NCBI RefSeq assembly: GCF_001632365.1
Contig: NW_024468510.1
Location: forward strand, 312,310 to 376,309
Direction of reading: 5' to 3'
Source of the DNA: Laetiporus sulphureus 93-53
Lineage: Eukaryota; Basidiomycota; Agaricomycetes; Polyporales; Laetiporaceae
DNA length: 64,000 nucleotides
Shown: in pieces, positions 37,529 through 49,635 of the stretch
Numbering within the stretch: the first letter of the stretch is position 1
How the letters are laid out: the number at the start of each line of letters is the position of its first letter
Program-made: the position numbers and the translations under genes
The notes under the pieces: model-generated
Database searches by the model: none
What the model saw: only the letters and a program-made list of their open reading frames with translations
What the model was told of the DNA's origin: nothing

Positions 37529-37535
37529 TATAAAA
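37529..37535 (+). promoter_or_regulatory. TATA box of HIG1-domain gene 1
   Basis: The element ctttataaaagc lies about 100 nt before the ATG at 37630, in the 337-bp region shared with the AKTIP-like gene. Confidence 0.55.
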
Positions 37536-37629
37536 GCAACCCGCCCATCACCATAGACTTGACAGTCTACGTCCATCATCTCCCATCCTAGCACCCTCAA
37601 GACTTTGTTTATACTAGATCTCTGATACT

Positions 37630-38459
37630 ATGAAGGTCAGTGGCCGTCGTTGAGCTCACCATTATTTGCGACTCATGATTGGCTGCATCACAGATCGCTA
37701 CTGAGGAAGAGCTTGCTGGCCACCATGCCGCAACGGTTCGCGGAGCAATCGAAGGTGCCTTCGCTGGCTTCGCCATCTCCGTACCCGCATCCCTCTGGAT
37801 GCACCGCCGCTGGCCGGCATACCGTGCGCTCCCTATTCAGCTCAAGGTGTTGGGCGTCATCTTCGTCGTCGCACCCCTATACGCCATTCAAGCCGAGCGG
37901 CGCGGTATTGAGTTCGACGAGTCCACATGGACAGGCGCAGGGAAGCGTGAGCTTGAGCGCTCAAGGGCCGCGAAGGCCTCCCGCTGGAACCGGCTGGACA
38001 CTCAAGCGAAGCTGAAGGAATGGGCTATCAGCAACCAGTACAAGATCATCGTAGGCAGTTGGGCGACGAGTATGGCTATAGCCACTGTTGTCGTCATGCG
38101 TAACAAGTACGTCTTCTGTTCATCAGGCGCTTCGATTGAGGCTGACCCATCCGCATATAGGCATCAAACAGCACCACAGAAAATCGTACAGGCTCGTATG
38201 TGGGCCCAGGGCCTCACAATTGGCGTCCTCATCGCCGCTGGTATCTTGACACAGGCTAGTCGGAAGGAGGCTCACAAGCACGTACGTACCTCTCCATCGT
38301 GGCCCTCTCAGCGCGGTCTGACTTTGATTTAATTAGCGTGAAGATGACCACACATGGAAGAACATGGTGGAGGAGTACCAGAAGGAGGAGCAATTGTCAT
38401 CACAAGCCAAAATCTCACACGTGCTCCCCGCGGCCGCGGCGGCACACCCATCGTCATGA
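37630..38459 (+). CDS. HIG1-domain mitochondrial protein (Rcf2-like), paralogue 1
   Basis: Four exons (37630-37635, 37694-38106, 38161-38281, 38337-38459) give 220 residues. Exon 1 is only ATGAAG. The protein starts MKIATEEELAGHHAATVRGA. Hydrophobic segments are FAGFAISVPASLWM, LKVLGVIFVVAPLYAIQAE, IIVGSWATSMAIATVVVM and the HIG1 pair VQARMWAQGLTIGVLIAAG. Rcf2-type proteins sit in the inner mitochondrial membrane with complex III-IV supercomplexes and affect cytochrome oxidase activity. The N-terminal extension before the HIG1 region fits Rcf2 better than the small Rcf1. A paralogue with the same exon plan lies at 55119-56066. Assignment to Rcf2 is by architecture, not by a search. Confidence 0.82.
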
Positions 38460-39422
38460 GAGTGTTTTGCGTCTCTCACTTGCCCGCCCATTGCCCGCCA
38501 CGTCCTGTCATGATATTTTCCCTTTTATTATTCTAGCCCTGTACAGTAATCGGTTTGCTTCCGGTAGAGTTGGTGGGTGACGGTCGCCGGGTTCAGATTG
38601 CACTTACACCGTCTTGGATTACTTATTACCCCTCATGTATAACGTGGTTCTATGCAAGGACAGTCAGTTCACATTTTGTTCATGTGTAGACGAAACATTA
38701 AGTGATCGTCGCCCGGTGCCAGTTGCTTCGACAATAACTCCAGGTTCAGATGCGACGTCGAGACAACATTGGGTTGTGGCGATTCAACGCTTTCTCGATC
38801 AAAGGTATGGCGCCGAATCTCGCACTGGCATTTGCCACCACATTTGACCTGTTCTTTTTTCTTAACATACTTCCGCACTTCGCCATGACAGGCCGAGAAA
38901 GTGAGAGAGACATATTTCTCTCCTCTAGATATTGTCATGCGCACGCGCGAAGGATTTTAGAAAACACAGACGCGCTGGAAGAGAAAACCCACAAAACGCA
39001 ACAGTAGCGCGTGGCCAGAGCACGATTGTCACTGCGTCGAGCATTTGCTCAAGTTTCCTGCCGGCGTACGACATCTGCGTTAGATCCTCTCTCTCTCCTT
39101 CAACCAGGAGTTGACTGCATACACTCGAGACTTATCGTCGACGAGCTGAACGATGATCACAGCTCCAGTGAATTAATTGCAAACCACGTGCTTTTCGTCC
39201 TCGAAAGCGAAGAAGTGCTCATTCCTTCCGAAATTTATGCTCACGTACTTGAATTAGCAGGTCGTGCGCCAGACATACCTCTATTTATATAGGGATCGCT
39301 GGTCTCCAATCTCGAGACAAGTCAGCTGCCGTTCCGCTTTTTTCTACGTTCATCATCTATCCTTACTCATTACTCAGGATGTCTACACTACAATTGTCTG
39401 TGCGTCTGATGCGCCTCAAGCT
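38460..39422. other. Intergenic, start of gene-poor island
   Basis: No supported gene. A TATA-like ctatttatataggg lies at 39281-39294, about 130 nt before the remnant coiled-coil frame, and probably belonged to that gene. Confidence 0.5.
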
Positions 39423-41325
39423 ATGGCCTTCAGATCGTCCTGCGCCCTCATGGAATCGAAGAAATATGCGCTCGTACATCACTCGTCCCCAGACATTCAG
39501 AAGGTTCAAGCGCATTCCCACGCTCTCCCGCATGAAGCAAACAGACAAAAGTACATCGCAGCGCTCGAAGAGCACCATCGCAACTCCATCACTAGCTTGC
39601 TCGTCTCGAAGATCAAGCTCGCCGGAGAGACGGCCGACTTCTGCGTGCGACGGGCCGAGATCGAGATACATGCAGGAGGAGTGCGTCGCTGTCCAGGTGC
39701 GTATCGAGAAGCGCACGTTCAGGAAGATGCTCTGGGCGATCAGTTGCCCGGCTGCGAGGCTGACAGGGACGCTCTGGCTGACGCAAACGCCGATGTGTCT
39801 GGGAAGGCCTCTGCTCCCGAGGCGCAAAGGAATCATGCTAACTTGGTGGCTTTCATCGTCGATATGAAGGCCTTAAATGATGCCTTTTCTTCGCTGTTGG
39901 ATCCGGCTACCACTAGGAGGTTGAGCTCGAGAACCGCGTGACCGACTTGGAGGCAGCGCTGCAAGGCGAGAAGCAATCCTACGCGACAGCCCTGTCGAAT
40001 GCCTTCAAAGGCTCTCTAAATGATGCAGCCTGTTCGTGAAGTGACATGTCAAAGGATGGGAAGACAGCTGTATCTCACTATCAGTCCTGCGTTGAAGAGG
40101 CTGACGCGCGATGCTCGATTATGTCTTCTGCTCTGAACGATGTGCACGGCGCTCTTGCTGTCGAGTGCGAACGGTCTGCTTCCTTCGATCTTTCAACCGC
40201 GGAGGCGGGTATCGCACATTCGAGACGGTTTGTATCGTCGAGGCAGCGAAGGCTCAAACTCAAGCTCACCGATATTGTGCAAGGGGATTGGGGTCTTTCG
40301 GCGAGGCTGGGATCCTGCAAGGCTGATGGCGTGGATAAGTATTTTGCACTCGCCCATCGCGACCAGGAGCTAGAGGCGCTGCGATCGATGGTTGCTAATC
40401 TACGGGAGGCGTTCGCTCAAGAACACGCTGCGAGACAGGCTGCCTCGGCGGGTCTCGAGGATGCAAGATGGGCTGCGGCTTCTTAGAAAGTGCTAGAGGG
40501 CTTTGCGCAAGACCGTCAATAAGCTTACGGCTGTGGTGCTGAAAGCGGACAACATCATTTCAGCGCTGCGCAAGGCCAAGGCTTTCTCGCCGAGCAATAC
40601 AGTAAGCTCATGCTGGAACATAACATTGTTGAGAAGCATACGAGGAGTTAGCAGGCCGCAAACAAGGAGCTCACTTAAGCGCGGAAGGACGCGGAGAAGC
40701 ATGAAGAGGACGTCACCAGGAAGGACAGGGAGATCGAGAACCTGCAAGCGCAGAACGTAGCGCTTGTCTCCCAGGCGCAGGCCACGACAGGGCAAGCAAC
40801 GAGCTGCGCAGTGCGTTTGACACTAAGCCCAAGTTCTTCAGCGACGCACTGAAGGAATCTCGGCAGCTCGTGCAGCACCTTCTGAATAGGGCAAAGAAAC
40901 GCGAATGCAAGCGGACCGAGTCCGACGGCGCCGCTGATATCGAAAACCGATCCGCGCGAGGAACAGCATTGTAAAGGACGGCCCATTGCGCAGGACGAGA
41001 GGCATTTTCTAGACGGGCACGCCGCTGTCCTTGCGTTTTATTGTTTGATGCTGATGTCTCTCACAGACGCCGGCGACGCCTTTGGGCGACCCTCAGATGA
41101 GGTCGTTCAGAACCAGGGTGGCGTCGCGGCTGAACGATAGCGCGAGCCATTCGCCTCCCGGTGAGTCGTTTCATGTGTTGGAAGTGTCAAACGAGTTGAG
41201 TCTCAAATCAGATGGCTTGGACCTGTGAGCTGATGGAAGCTGTGAATCGTGCGCTTTTATGCAGAGCTCTGCGCGCAGCGCAAGCTCGTCGCATCCCGGT
41301 GAGCTACAATATGTCGTCGGACCGC
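39423..41325 (+). pseudogene. Decayed coiled-coil protein gene
   Basis: A coding-like track starts MAFRSSCALMESKKYAL and continues YIAALEEHHRNSITSLLVSK and YREAHVQEDALGDQL. It then switches frame near 39915 to ELENRVTDLEAALQGEKQ. In this second frame there are at least five stops (TGA 40037, TAG 40484, and three more up to 40678). Between them the sequence stays heptad-like and Glu/Lys/Gln/Ala-rich (EQYSKLMLEHNIVEKH, RKDAEKHEEDVTRKDREIE, LQAQNVALVSQAQA). A Ser/Arg-rich end (TPATPLGDPQMRSFRTRVAS) near 41065-41160 is followed by a gtgagt donor and one more possible exon. One frameshift plus several nonsense codons show loss of function. Family not recognised; heptads only. Confidence 0.6.
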
Positions 41326-42965
41326 AGACTACTCACTCAGTTGTCCGAAGCTTGGCAAGGCCCCACGCTCGGAAGTGATGGCTAGTGCACCGATTGATTT
41401 ACTGCACACTCACCCCTTTGATCGTCTTCGTAGTAAGCATAGCTACGTTCTGGTCCCCTTCCGCGCGTGTGAGCACAGTGGAAGGCCACCTTTCCCTGCT
41501 GACCAGAAAAGACGATCGCTCTGCGTGCCGGCGCCTACAGGATATCAGGCACCGCGCGTGTTCATAGCCCACCGTCTCCGGTCGAATGAGTGACAATCGT
41601 TCGCTTGCAAACCACACGTGCAGAGTCCGTTGGGCGAAGGGCCGAGCGCTCGGTACAAGCGCTCAAGGTTCTGTAAGGGACCTACGTTGAAAATGGCGGA
41701 TGCTAGCGTCGGAGTCTTGTAACTTTCTGATGTCTTACTTTACAGGCGCCAGCAGTTTATTAAATTTATTTGAACTCCTCATTTTTGAGCATGCGCGATT
41801 GAGTCGCAAGGAACATCTGTCTATGCTGCTTCGGGCTAGCTTGGCAGTCGTCTGCGAGCAACGGTGTGGCTATCTGTCGTCTAAACCTGCATTGTATCGC
41901 TGGCAATTCTTGGACATTGAAGGAACTCAGTGGAAGGCCGCGAAAGAAGCATAACGCGCGATCACGTGAGTGACACTCTACGAGCCACGAGGGCCCACGA
42001 CGCCAAGTCCAGTTTGAGGCGCGTCGCGCCAGCATTCCAACGGGATAGGCTCTGACGGTCTATGGTCCGCACCCTGTGCGTTACATTGTACATCACGCTT
42101 CAGAGACAGCCTAGCTAGGTGTTGGATTCTGGTGAGCTGCGTCACACCACAGGGGATATTAGCCTGCGGGTTGGGTGAAATAGGGTGTGCCGGATGGTCT
42201 GCGTGCGTAGTGTTTCACTGTATATATAGGCAGATATAATAACAGCTGGGGCATCAGTTTGTCCCTCAGTATACGTGCTTTACCCTACAGCCGGTGCGAA
42301 CTGTCAACACTACTAGGTTTCTCATCATAACCGAAAGATGGAACAGAATGCATGATTCCCATTCCAGCCAGTCCCATCAAGGAACCGATTTATCCAGTGA
42401 TATGTCTCAGGTTCGAGTCATCGGTTGTCGTTGTGATACTTTCTAATGTTGTACATGATACATGCACTCGGCATTATGATGATCAGGTTTGGCCAAAGTG
42501 CTACGGCTCGGAGAAGAGTGCATTCCGTTGTGACATATATGTGTTTATCAAGCTCGCCACAGTCAAACCTACGGCAGCATGGGAAGCTTTTGTGCATGTG
42601 TCGATGTTAAAGTCATTGGGATGAAAGAAATGGGTGCTGGGTGCAGAACAGGTGGCGCTGATGCTGTCCTCATCATTTGATTGAATAACATGTGTTTGAT
42701 CTACTAGTCTCCAAGCTCACCACGTTGAGTCGACTGCTTCACAAGGCATCACCAACATGATGTTCAACTGAGACAAGAAACATGTCTTCATCAGTGGTTG
42801 TCACACTAAAGTCAGAGAAGCCATTTCAATTCTTAGGCACGATCAAAATGGTTGCCTTGTTTCTTTCTTCTCTATCACGATGACATGGCCCTGTTGTTGT
42901 TCTCCGATGACCCTCCAAGCTCCGACGCATTCATCAACGTGAGGTCAGGTGATGTTCATCTGCAG
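41326..42965. other. Intergenic part of the island
   Basis: No gene supported. A TATA-like tgtatatatagg near 42220 is followed by a 90-codon frame from 42352 (MIPIPASPIKEPIYPV...) that I do not recognise and that has no clear extension. Confidence 0.45.
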
Positions 42966-42974
42966 ATATATATA
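42966..42974 (+). promoter_or_regulatory. TATA box of the NTPase-nuclease gene
   Basis: The element gatatatatacg lies about 140 nt before the ATG at 43112. Its presence with an intact frame suggests the gene is still transcribed. Confidence 0.45.
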
Positions 42975-43111
42975 CGTGTCCAGTGGCTCAATACGTCTCC
43001 ACCAACTCCAACATACCTACCTCTGTGGCGCCTTCTGCATCTCTCACTCTCGTATTCTCGTGTTGTACTACTAAGTGTCTGCCCCATCCGTTCATCCTGA
43101 TCTACCCCATC

Positions 43112-46100
43112 ATGGCAAGCCAAGGAATAGAGACAGGTTTAGCTCGATGGCTACCGCAAGACATGCTGGAAGACTTTATCGACGACTATCGCGACGTAGC
43201 AACTACCATCAATCTTAATCGGCAGCCGCGTGAAGTCCTCGCTGAGGCATTAAGGCATCTCTCCAGGGTTCTGTTGGTGGACGACTGGGCGGATCGGGTT
43301 CGGAGCCATGTCAATACAGAATGGAGTTCACTGAAAAATTCCCGACGTTTGGGGAAGGAGCTGACAGAGGAGGATGTAGCCGAGTGGCACAGAATTTTCT
43401 TGGATGCTCTCCAGCGCGATAATTGGCAGGAATTCATCAACGCACGTGCGCATCCCTCCCTCATGCATCCTAACCTCAATGAACTCATCCATGACGTGCA
43501 ATGCAGCTTTTGTCTACTTGCCAGAAACCCCTACAAACCGCGGTTAGGTTTTTTTAAATGAAGGAAACACTTTGTATGCTAATGAGTGCTCGCTAGGTAA
43601 CATTGTTGCCCTGGATGACAAACAACAGAAAGGTAATCGGACTAAGTAACCTATAGGAAGGCACTACGGCCGGCTAATCATGCTACTTCACAGCCGTTGT
43701 CGATTCATGGAAAGCAACTTACATCGGAGAGGTGCCTCAGGCGTTGTGGGAACACTTGAACCGTCATTGTGATCCTGAGGCAAAGCGCTTCAAGGTCTAC
43801 GCACATTATGCTGCTATTGTCCAATCTTCTGGCATGGGAAAGTCAAGGGCCATAGATGAACTTGCACGAAGCCACTTGACGATCCACATGAACTTGAATT
43901 ACGCGAAGGCGACAGGTGTGACATCACTCTTGTGCTGCTGCCATGAAGCTAATTGTCACATTTTCTAGGTTACCCTCCTCCCGACTCTCTGGTTCGGAGC
44001 CATCTGGTATTTGATACTCGGGATCGGGCATTTGTCAACAATAAGATCCTTGCATTCCTTGAGGCGCTCTTTAAGGTCACAGAAGATAGATTGAAGGATA
44101 AGAAGGAACGCCTACATGTCCTCGCCTCAGATTTTAGAATGCGCATGAATGATGGAATGACCTTCCAGAAGCACGGCGCTTACCGTCATGATTTTTTCAG
44201 CGAGGTGGATCAAAGGGCTCATGAGATATATGCAGTAGAAACCACTTTAGTACTCTTCAATGTCCTTACACTCATGTTCGAGCAATTAGGAACATTACGC
44301 TACGACAGCAAATGAGTCCCAGACCATACGAGAACCCCCCACTCCGCCGGGTCCAAAAGACCCCTCTCGGGCTGTTTTCAGGCCGGGCGATGCATGTCTC
44401 CGTCTGATGAACGTTCTCAAACAAGCGGACGAGAGAAAAAAAAAAGAGGAGCGATGCGGGGCGCCCTACTTGATACTGGCATTTGACGAAGCTCATGCAA
44501 TGACAACTCAGGTAACCAGTCCAACAGGCGAGGCATGGTCAGCCTTCTATGAGCTCCGCGCCGCCCTGCGATCACTCATGAGCTACGGTGTGTTCTCATT
44601 GTTCCTATCCACCACGGGTAGAATATCCCAGTTTCTTTCCCCACGAGATCAAGAGTTTTCGATGCGACTAGTGACAAGGCAGCTGACGCTGATCAGTCCA
44701 TTCACGGACCTTGGGTTCGACTTCCTTGCCGAGCGCATCAAGGGTGAGGATGGGTTTACGCTCGCTCATGTCACTACGGACGAATTCATGTGTCATTTGG
44801 GGCGCCCTCTGTGAATGCCAAATCTCATTGAGATCCTGGCGGTATCACTGATAACGTCTGATGTCAGTTTTGGGAGCCGATATGATGCTGCAGACGAAGA
44901 TTCATCGATCCGGGAGGATATCGTGCAGTTCGCTATGGCAAAGCTTCTCGCCACTTCTGACTTCGAGCGCGACTTGAACGACGATCAGAAGCTTGCATGC
45001 CTTTCTCAGCGCTTGGCGCTTGAGTTCAATTCCACAAACTATCTGGAACAAGGCAAAGAGAAGCTGCAGGTAGAGGGCCACATGCGTGTTTGTCTCAAGC
45101 TTGATGAGACTTTCGAGAGCATGGTGTCGGTGTCCGGATCGGAGCCCATCCTAGCAGAAGCGGCTTATGCAGTCATGCAACATGACTCGTTTGACGTGCC
45201 GAATGCTCTCAAGAAGGTTTTGGAAGGCTTTGCGGTGAATAAAGGGGACCGTGGGGAATTGCTTGCGATGTTGCTGATGACCCTTGCTCGAGACGCTGCC
45301 GTCGGTAAGGCGAACGCAGCGGGCAAGCCCGAGTCAGGCGTGCGCTACGTCAGCGTTGTGAGCTTCTTCGAGGAGCTGTTCGGTGGCTTCGGGAAGAACG
45401 CCAATCTCGAACGCGCCGGTCACGACCGCGGACCGTGGGATTGGAATACCACCAGCCCGAATGACTTCCAGAAGGACTTCCAGAACAGTTACGTCTACTT
45501 CAATCATTTCATCAAAGTCCATGACTATGGGGTCTTGGATGCAGACTATCTGCTTGCGATTTTCTCCCGTGGGGGAGCTGTGTTGTGCGCCAATAACCAA
45601 CGTGCGATCGATGGGGTGGCCATGATGGTTCACGGCAGACCTTCTGAGCATGTAGAGAACATCAGGGCGACGAGGGAGACGTTGGGATTCATCATGTGGC
45701 AGGTCAAGAACGATGCGTCTTACACCGATCAAAGGGACGATGACCTCTTCAGAGTCATGGATCCATTCAAGCTCAACATTTGGAAAGCAGGATTGGACAA
45801 GGACCGCGTCTCTACCGTTAAAGCGAGCGAGCAGATGCAGAAGTGGCCTGTCATACGCATCGTGTTTGCTTTGGCGTCAGCTAAGCCCGCTCTCTCCATC
45901 AGGAGGACAGAGATTACGCAAGGAGGCGCTAGATTCAGAGCATACGACATCTGGTGCGCAGGTCTCTCGCCAGCGCAGCTGAAGCCGATCACCGATGTCC
46001 AGAGTGACGTCTGGGATGCACTTCTGCAGGCATCGTATGGATGGAAAGACAGGTTATACAAAGGGTTGTCGACGACTTTGGAAAGCCTCAGGAGGTCACA

Positions 46101-46161
46101 GGATGCCGGTGCGGCCGCGGACAACAGGAACTTCAGGAACTGGGAGTTCCCTCAGCGATAA
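43112..46161 (+). CDS. P-loop NTPase fused to PD-(D/E)xK-type nuclease (Crinkler-like / transposon-derived effector architecture)
   Basis: Six exons (43112-43547, 43597-43632, 43694-43915, 43969-44249, 44290-44810, 44868-46161) give an uninterrupted 929 residues. Residues 1-145 are a helical header without signal peptide. The Walker A segment is QSSGMGKS (201-208), lacking the usual first Gly. Walker B is LILAFDEAH (386-394), followed by a sensor-like FLSTTGRI (430-437). Then LGRPLFGSRYDA begins a helical region. The C-terminal part has GDRGELL (Glu about 629), QRAIDGVAM (Asp about 747) and WQVKN (Gln777, Lys779), spaced as the E-D-QxK active site of restriction-endonuclease-fold nucleases. 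NTPase plus such a nuclease is known from eukaryotic Crinkler-type effectors and related transposons. Activity and role are inferred. Intron 1 has a weak donor (gttttt), but only it keeps frame. It stands alone in a gene-poor island. Confidence 0.78.
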
Positions 46162-46700
46162 GACGGTAGTCGAAGCATCACTTCGTATTGATCCATTGTA
46201 CAGTGCTATCAACGTTATCGTATTCTACTCCAGAGCCTATATAATATTATTTGATGCATGGTACGTGCATTTCTAACCACCGAACGATGGCCGTGCTGAG
46301 AGGCGTTCGCAATTGTAAGAAAGTCACTATTGTCTCTTTACATGTTCCGACGGCCGTTCTGAGGCATGCATATCATTCCTCAATGGATAGACTCTCTTCT
46401 GGATCGCCTTTCCAGATTCTGATTGTCCCCCCACCGCGCGATTTCAGTGTCTTCTTCTCTAGCGTTTAAACCTGTGAGCCGCCTCTGATGATCTCAACTG
46501 CGTGGAAACGGGCATCTTTGACATTTGATGGAACCAGGGCGTGACAATCATGGTTAAGTGATGACTTCTTGTTGCAGTCTGCGCTGTGGCCGGTCTATCG
46601 GTAGTCAGAGTCGACATCTTCAGTCGGGACTGGTGAAAACTCCGATCACGGTGAGTTCGTCAATGGACACAAAATAAATAGGGCTCTGTGGAAATGCTCA
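46162..46700. other. Intergenic, 3' flank of NTPase-nuclease gene
   Basis: No coding region or repeat supported. Confidence 0.5.
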
Positions 46701-46986
46701 CTACCTTGCAATCATATATCGGGCGGCCTGTCTATGAGCATCACGCACATGCCCAGGGCGATCGAAGTTTTCTGATGTTCTGCCTTGACTGCAGGGCGTT
46801 ATTTCTGCCTTTGATAGAATGATCATGTCTCGATTATGGCCCTTGTCGACATCACAGATACAGACGGCCAATCTAACAGAGCTGGCCTCATTCATAAAAT
46901 CATCACGCGATAGAAAGCCCGGACCCTCATCTACCATGATGAGGACGAAATTTTCTTCGTGCAGATCGTCGGCGATGTAGGCCTTG
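46701..46986 (-). pseudogene. Unrecognised coding-like fragment
   Basis: On the minus strand the frame reads KAYIADDLHEENFVLIMVDE, then GPGFLSRDDFMNEASSVRL, AVCICDVDKGHNRDMIIL. It runs about 95 codons to a stop at 46701, with no start or splice-consistent extension upstream. The composition looks protein-coding, but I cannot assign a family. It may be a relic of a gene lost in the island or a single exon of an unannotated one. Confidence 0.3.
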
Positions 46987-47790
46987 AGAGCGCATCACCG
47001 CAGAACGGTCATTGACTTGATGTACATGGGTAAATTGAAGTGAGATGATGCTATGAGGAGAATAGGACCCGTGCATCAGACACTGTCCAGTCGTTTGAAC
47101 TAATCTCAGTCCATTACCAACACAAACACCGAGTAAATAAAAGTGTCCGCAGGAGGTTGCAGTGACCTACGTACTATTTCATGAAAATCGCACTGCGGCG
47201 TGAATAGAGCAAGATTCTAGAACGTCCTCAAAAGATTAAATGCAACAGTCACGTGCTTATGAAGCACCTTGACCGTCCGCTTTCGAGTATTTAGCGGAAG
47301 TGGCCGACCGACGACACTTCTGGTGGAACGTGCTCCAATGCGTCGGGAGGGACGAGCGCCAAGCGATGACCGAAACGCGTCGCCGGGCTGTACCTGGAAA
47401 CGGAGCGGGTGAGTACAGAAGGGCGGAATCATATAAGTACGCACCTGTATTCCCCAGTCTTTTGTGGCCCTAACCGGCCTCTCACTCCCTTGCGCCCATG
47501 AGATGGTGAAGGTGACAGCCGGCTAACACCGGAGTCGCACCAGCATTTCCTAGAATTCGCGCGATAAGGGCCGTGCATGCAAACAATGCAACGAAAACGA
47601 TAGGGTATTCGAATTTGAAAATCTCGAGCCATCTCATCTGGATGGACATATGGGTTGGCTTGAGTGGTCCTAAGCGCCGAACAATATGGGAAGGACCGGC
47701 CCAGCGCACTGGCGTCGATCAATCAATACTCGCGGATCGGGATTCGCTGCATTTCTCTCTTCTCCCAATCCCCGCTGCTATACCCTCTCC
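46987..47790. other. Intergenic, right end of the island
   Basis: Nothing supported apart from the 5' flank of the RNA-binding protein gene. Confidence 0.5.
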
Positions 47791-49432
47791 ATGGCTTCCT
47801 CTTCCAGCTCGTCATCCTCGAGCTCGTCTTCGTCGTCTGACACAGAGGACGAGCGCAACCTTTCTGTCGGGGACTCCGCCGTTGAACAAGAGGATCAGAC
47901 ATCGAGCGGCGACGACGAGCCCGCCACGCTCTCTGAAGACGGTCCAGTTCTATCTCATGCTGAACAACGAAGGCAGAAGAAGAAACAATCCAAGAATCCG
48001 GAAACACAGGATCCAGAATCTGACCAGCAGAAGCCGATCCAGAACAGTGCCGAGCTCGCGCCCTCCAAGCTTCCAAAGCGCCAGAACTCTGTGTGGGTCG
48101 GGAACCTGTCCTTCAAGACGACTCCGGAGGCTCTCCGCCGTCTCTTCGCCGACGTGGGCGAGATCACCCGCATACATATGCCCATGAAGCTAGCTAGCGG
48201 CGGGCCTGGGGGCGGAGGCACTAGGAAGGAGAACCGTGGGTTCGTTCATACTCGTGCTAACGGACGTGTCCTAGCTAGACTCATTCAATCTATCCCCTAG
48301 CTTTGCTTACGTGGACTTTGCCACAGAAGATTCCAAGACAGCTGCCATCGCCCTATCAGAAAACCCTTTAGACGGGAGGCGGCTTCTCATCAAAGATGGT
48401 CAGTGCAAATCCAGCTTGGCATAAAACGCCGGCACTAACTGCACATATCCAGGCGATGACTTCAACGGACGGCCGACGCCTTTCAGCTCGGCAGATGCAG
48501 GCGCTGAGCCAGGCTCGAACGCCAACCTGACCGGACACACCAAGACCGCACAGAAAATCCTCCGCGCACAGAAACAACCCGCAGGGCCCACGCTCTTCCT
48601 CGGAAACCTCGGTTTCGAGGCCACACAAGAGTCCATCCGCGCGCTGTTCGACTCGCACCGGCGGGCGGGCGGGCCTGCCACCGGCGAGGACGCCGGCGCC
48701 GAAGCAGCAGATCCCTGGATACGGAAGGTGCGGCTCGGCACGTTCGAGGACAGCGGCAAGTGCAAAGGGTGCGTGCTGCTGCTTCTCAGACTCTATGACT
48801 TCCCCTTCCCTCCCACCCCTCTCTCGCGGCCTTGTGACCTGGCCTGCTGCGTTCTCGCTAGACCTCGGGCAGCGACGATAGCGGCGCGGCAGTCTGGACT
48901 GGCGGGCCGTTACATGACATTTGTAGTGACGTCGGTTACAGGTCATGAATGGCGTTGCTGATCGTTACCCCCTCGTGACAGATGGGCTTTTGTGGACTTT
49001 ACGAGCACCGAGCATGCAACGTCCGCATTGACCAACCCGAAGAACCACCTATTGGACGGTCGGAAGCTCGTGGTCGAGTACGCTTCTCCAGACGCCGTCC
49101 GCCGGGGCGGTGGCCTTGCCTACGCGAAGGACAACAAATACAAAGGCCCGAAGACAAGCTCGGAAGACATGCGACCGAGGAAAACACCTGTCGACCGTGT
49201 AGATAGGCCCACCAAACGCAGCGCGGGAACCCAAGACACAATTGCCGATGAGAAGATAGAAGGTACGCCGCCAAAGCGGCGACGTATATGGAACGACGAA
49301 GACACCAATGGGAAGGGATACAAGGGCGGGAATTCAATGCGGGCGAGAGCGAAGCCTGGGGCTGCTCTAGCCCACGCGAAACGCGCTCCGGTAGCGATCG
49401 TTCCCAGTCAAGGACAGAAGATTATCTTCTAG
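47791..49432 (+). CDS. NOP13: Two-RRM nucleolar RNA-binding protein (Nop13-like)
   Basis: Four exons (47791-48239, 48301-48398, 48453-48768, 48982-49432) give 437 residues. It begins with a run of about 14 serines (MASSSSS...) and an acidic region. RRM1 has RNP2 VWVGNLSF and RNP1 RGFAYVDF; RRM2 has TLFLGNLGF and KGWAFVDF. Between them lie DGDDFNGRP and a loop rich in Gly/Ala. The C terminus is Lys/Arg-rich (TPPKRRRIWND, HAKRAPVAIV). The order and spacing match yeast Nop13 and related nucleolar proteins, likely in ribosome biogenesis. The last intron (48769-48981, 213 nt) is about four times longer than its neighbours. The upstream in-frame start is not needed. The gene converges with TPA1; 203 nt separate the stops. 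Confidence 0.85.
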
Positions 49433-49635
49433 TACATGGTGGATATATGCAGATTATAGCATGCTCGGGTTATGTAGCACTATACGATTACTTACGCATA
49501 CAAGTTAACGGATACAGGAGCACGGACCTAGTGTGGTCGGACGTGGAGAAAGTCATCAGGTGTGTAAAGCAAATAATCGGTCGCGAAGATGCTCGGAAAA
49601 CATAGCTCATGTTGGTATATGCAAGCGCGAATAAG

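Noticed and set aside
48240..48300. Read-through ending of the RNA-binding protein after RRM1
   Set aside because: A 61-nt intron with gttcgt/cctag borders restores RGFAYVDF, the RNP1 motif.
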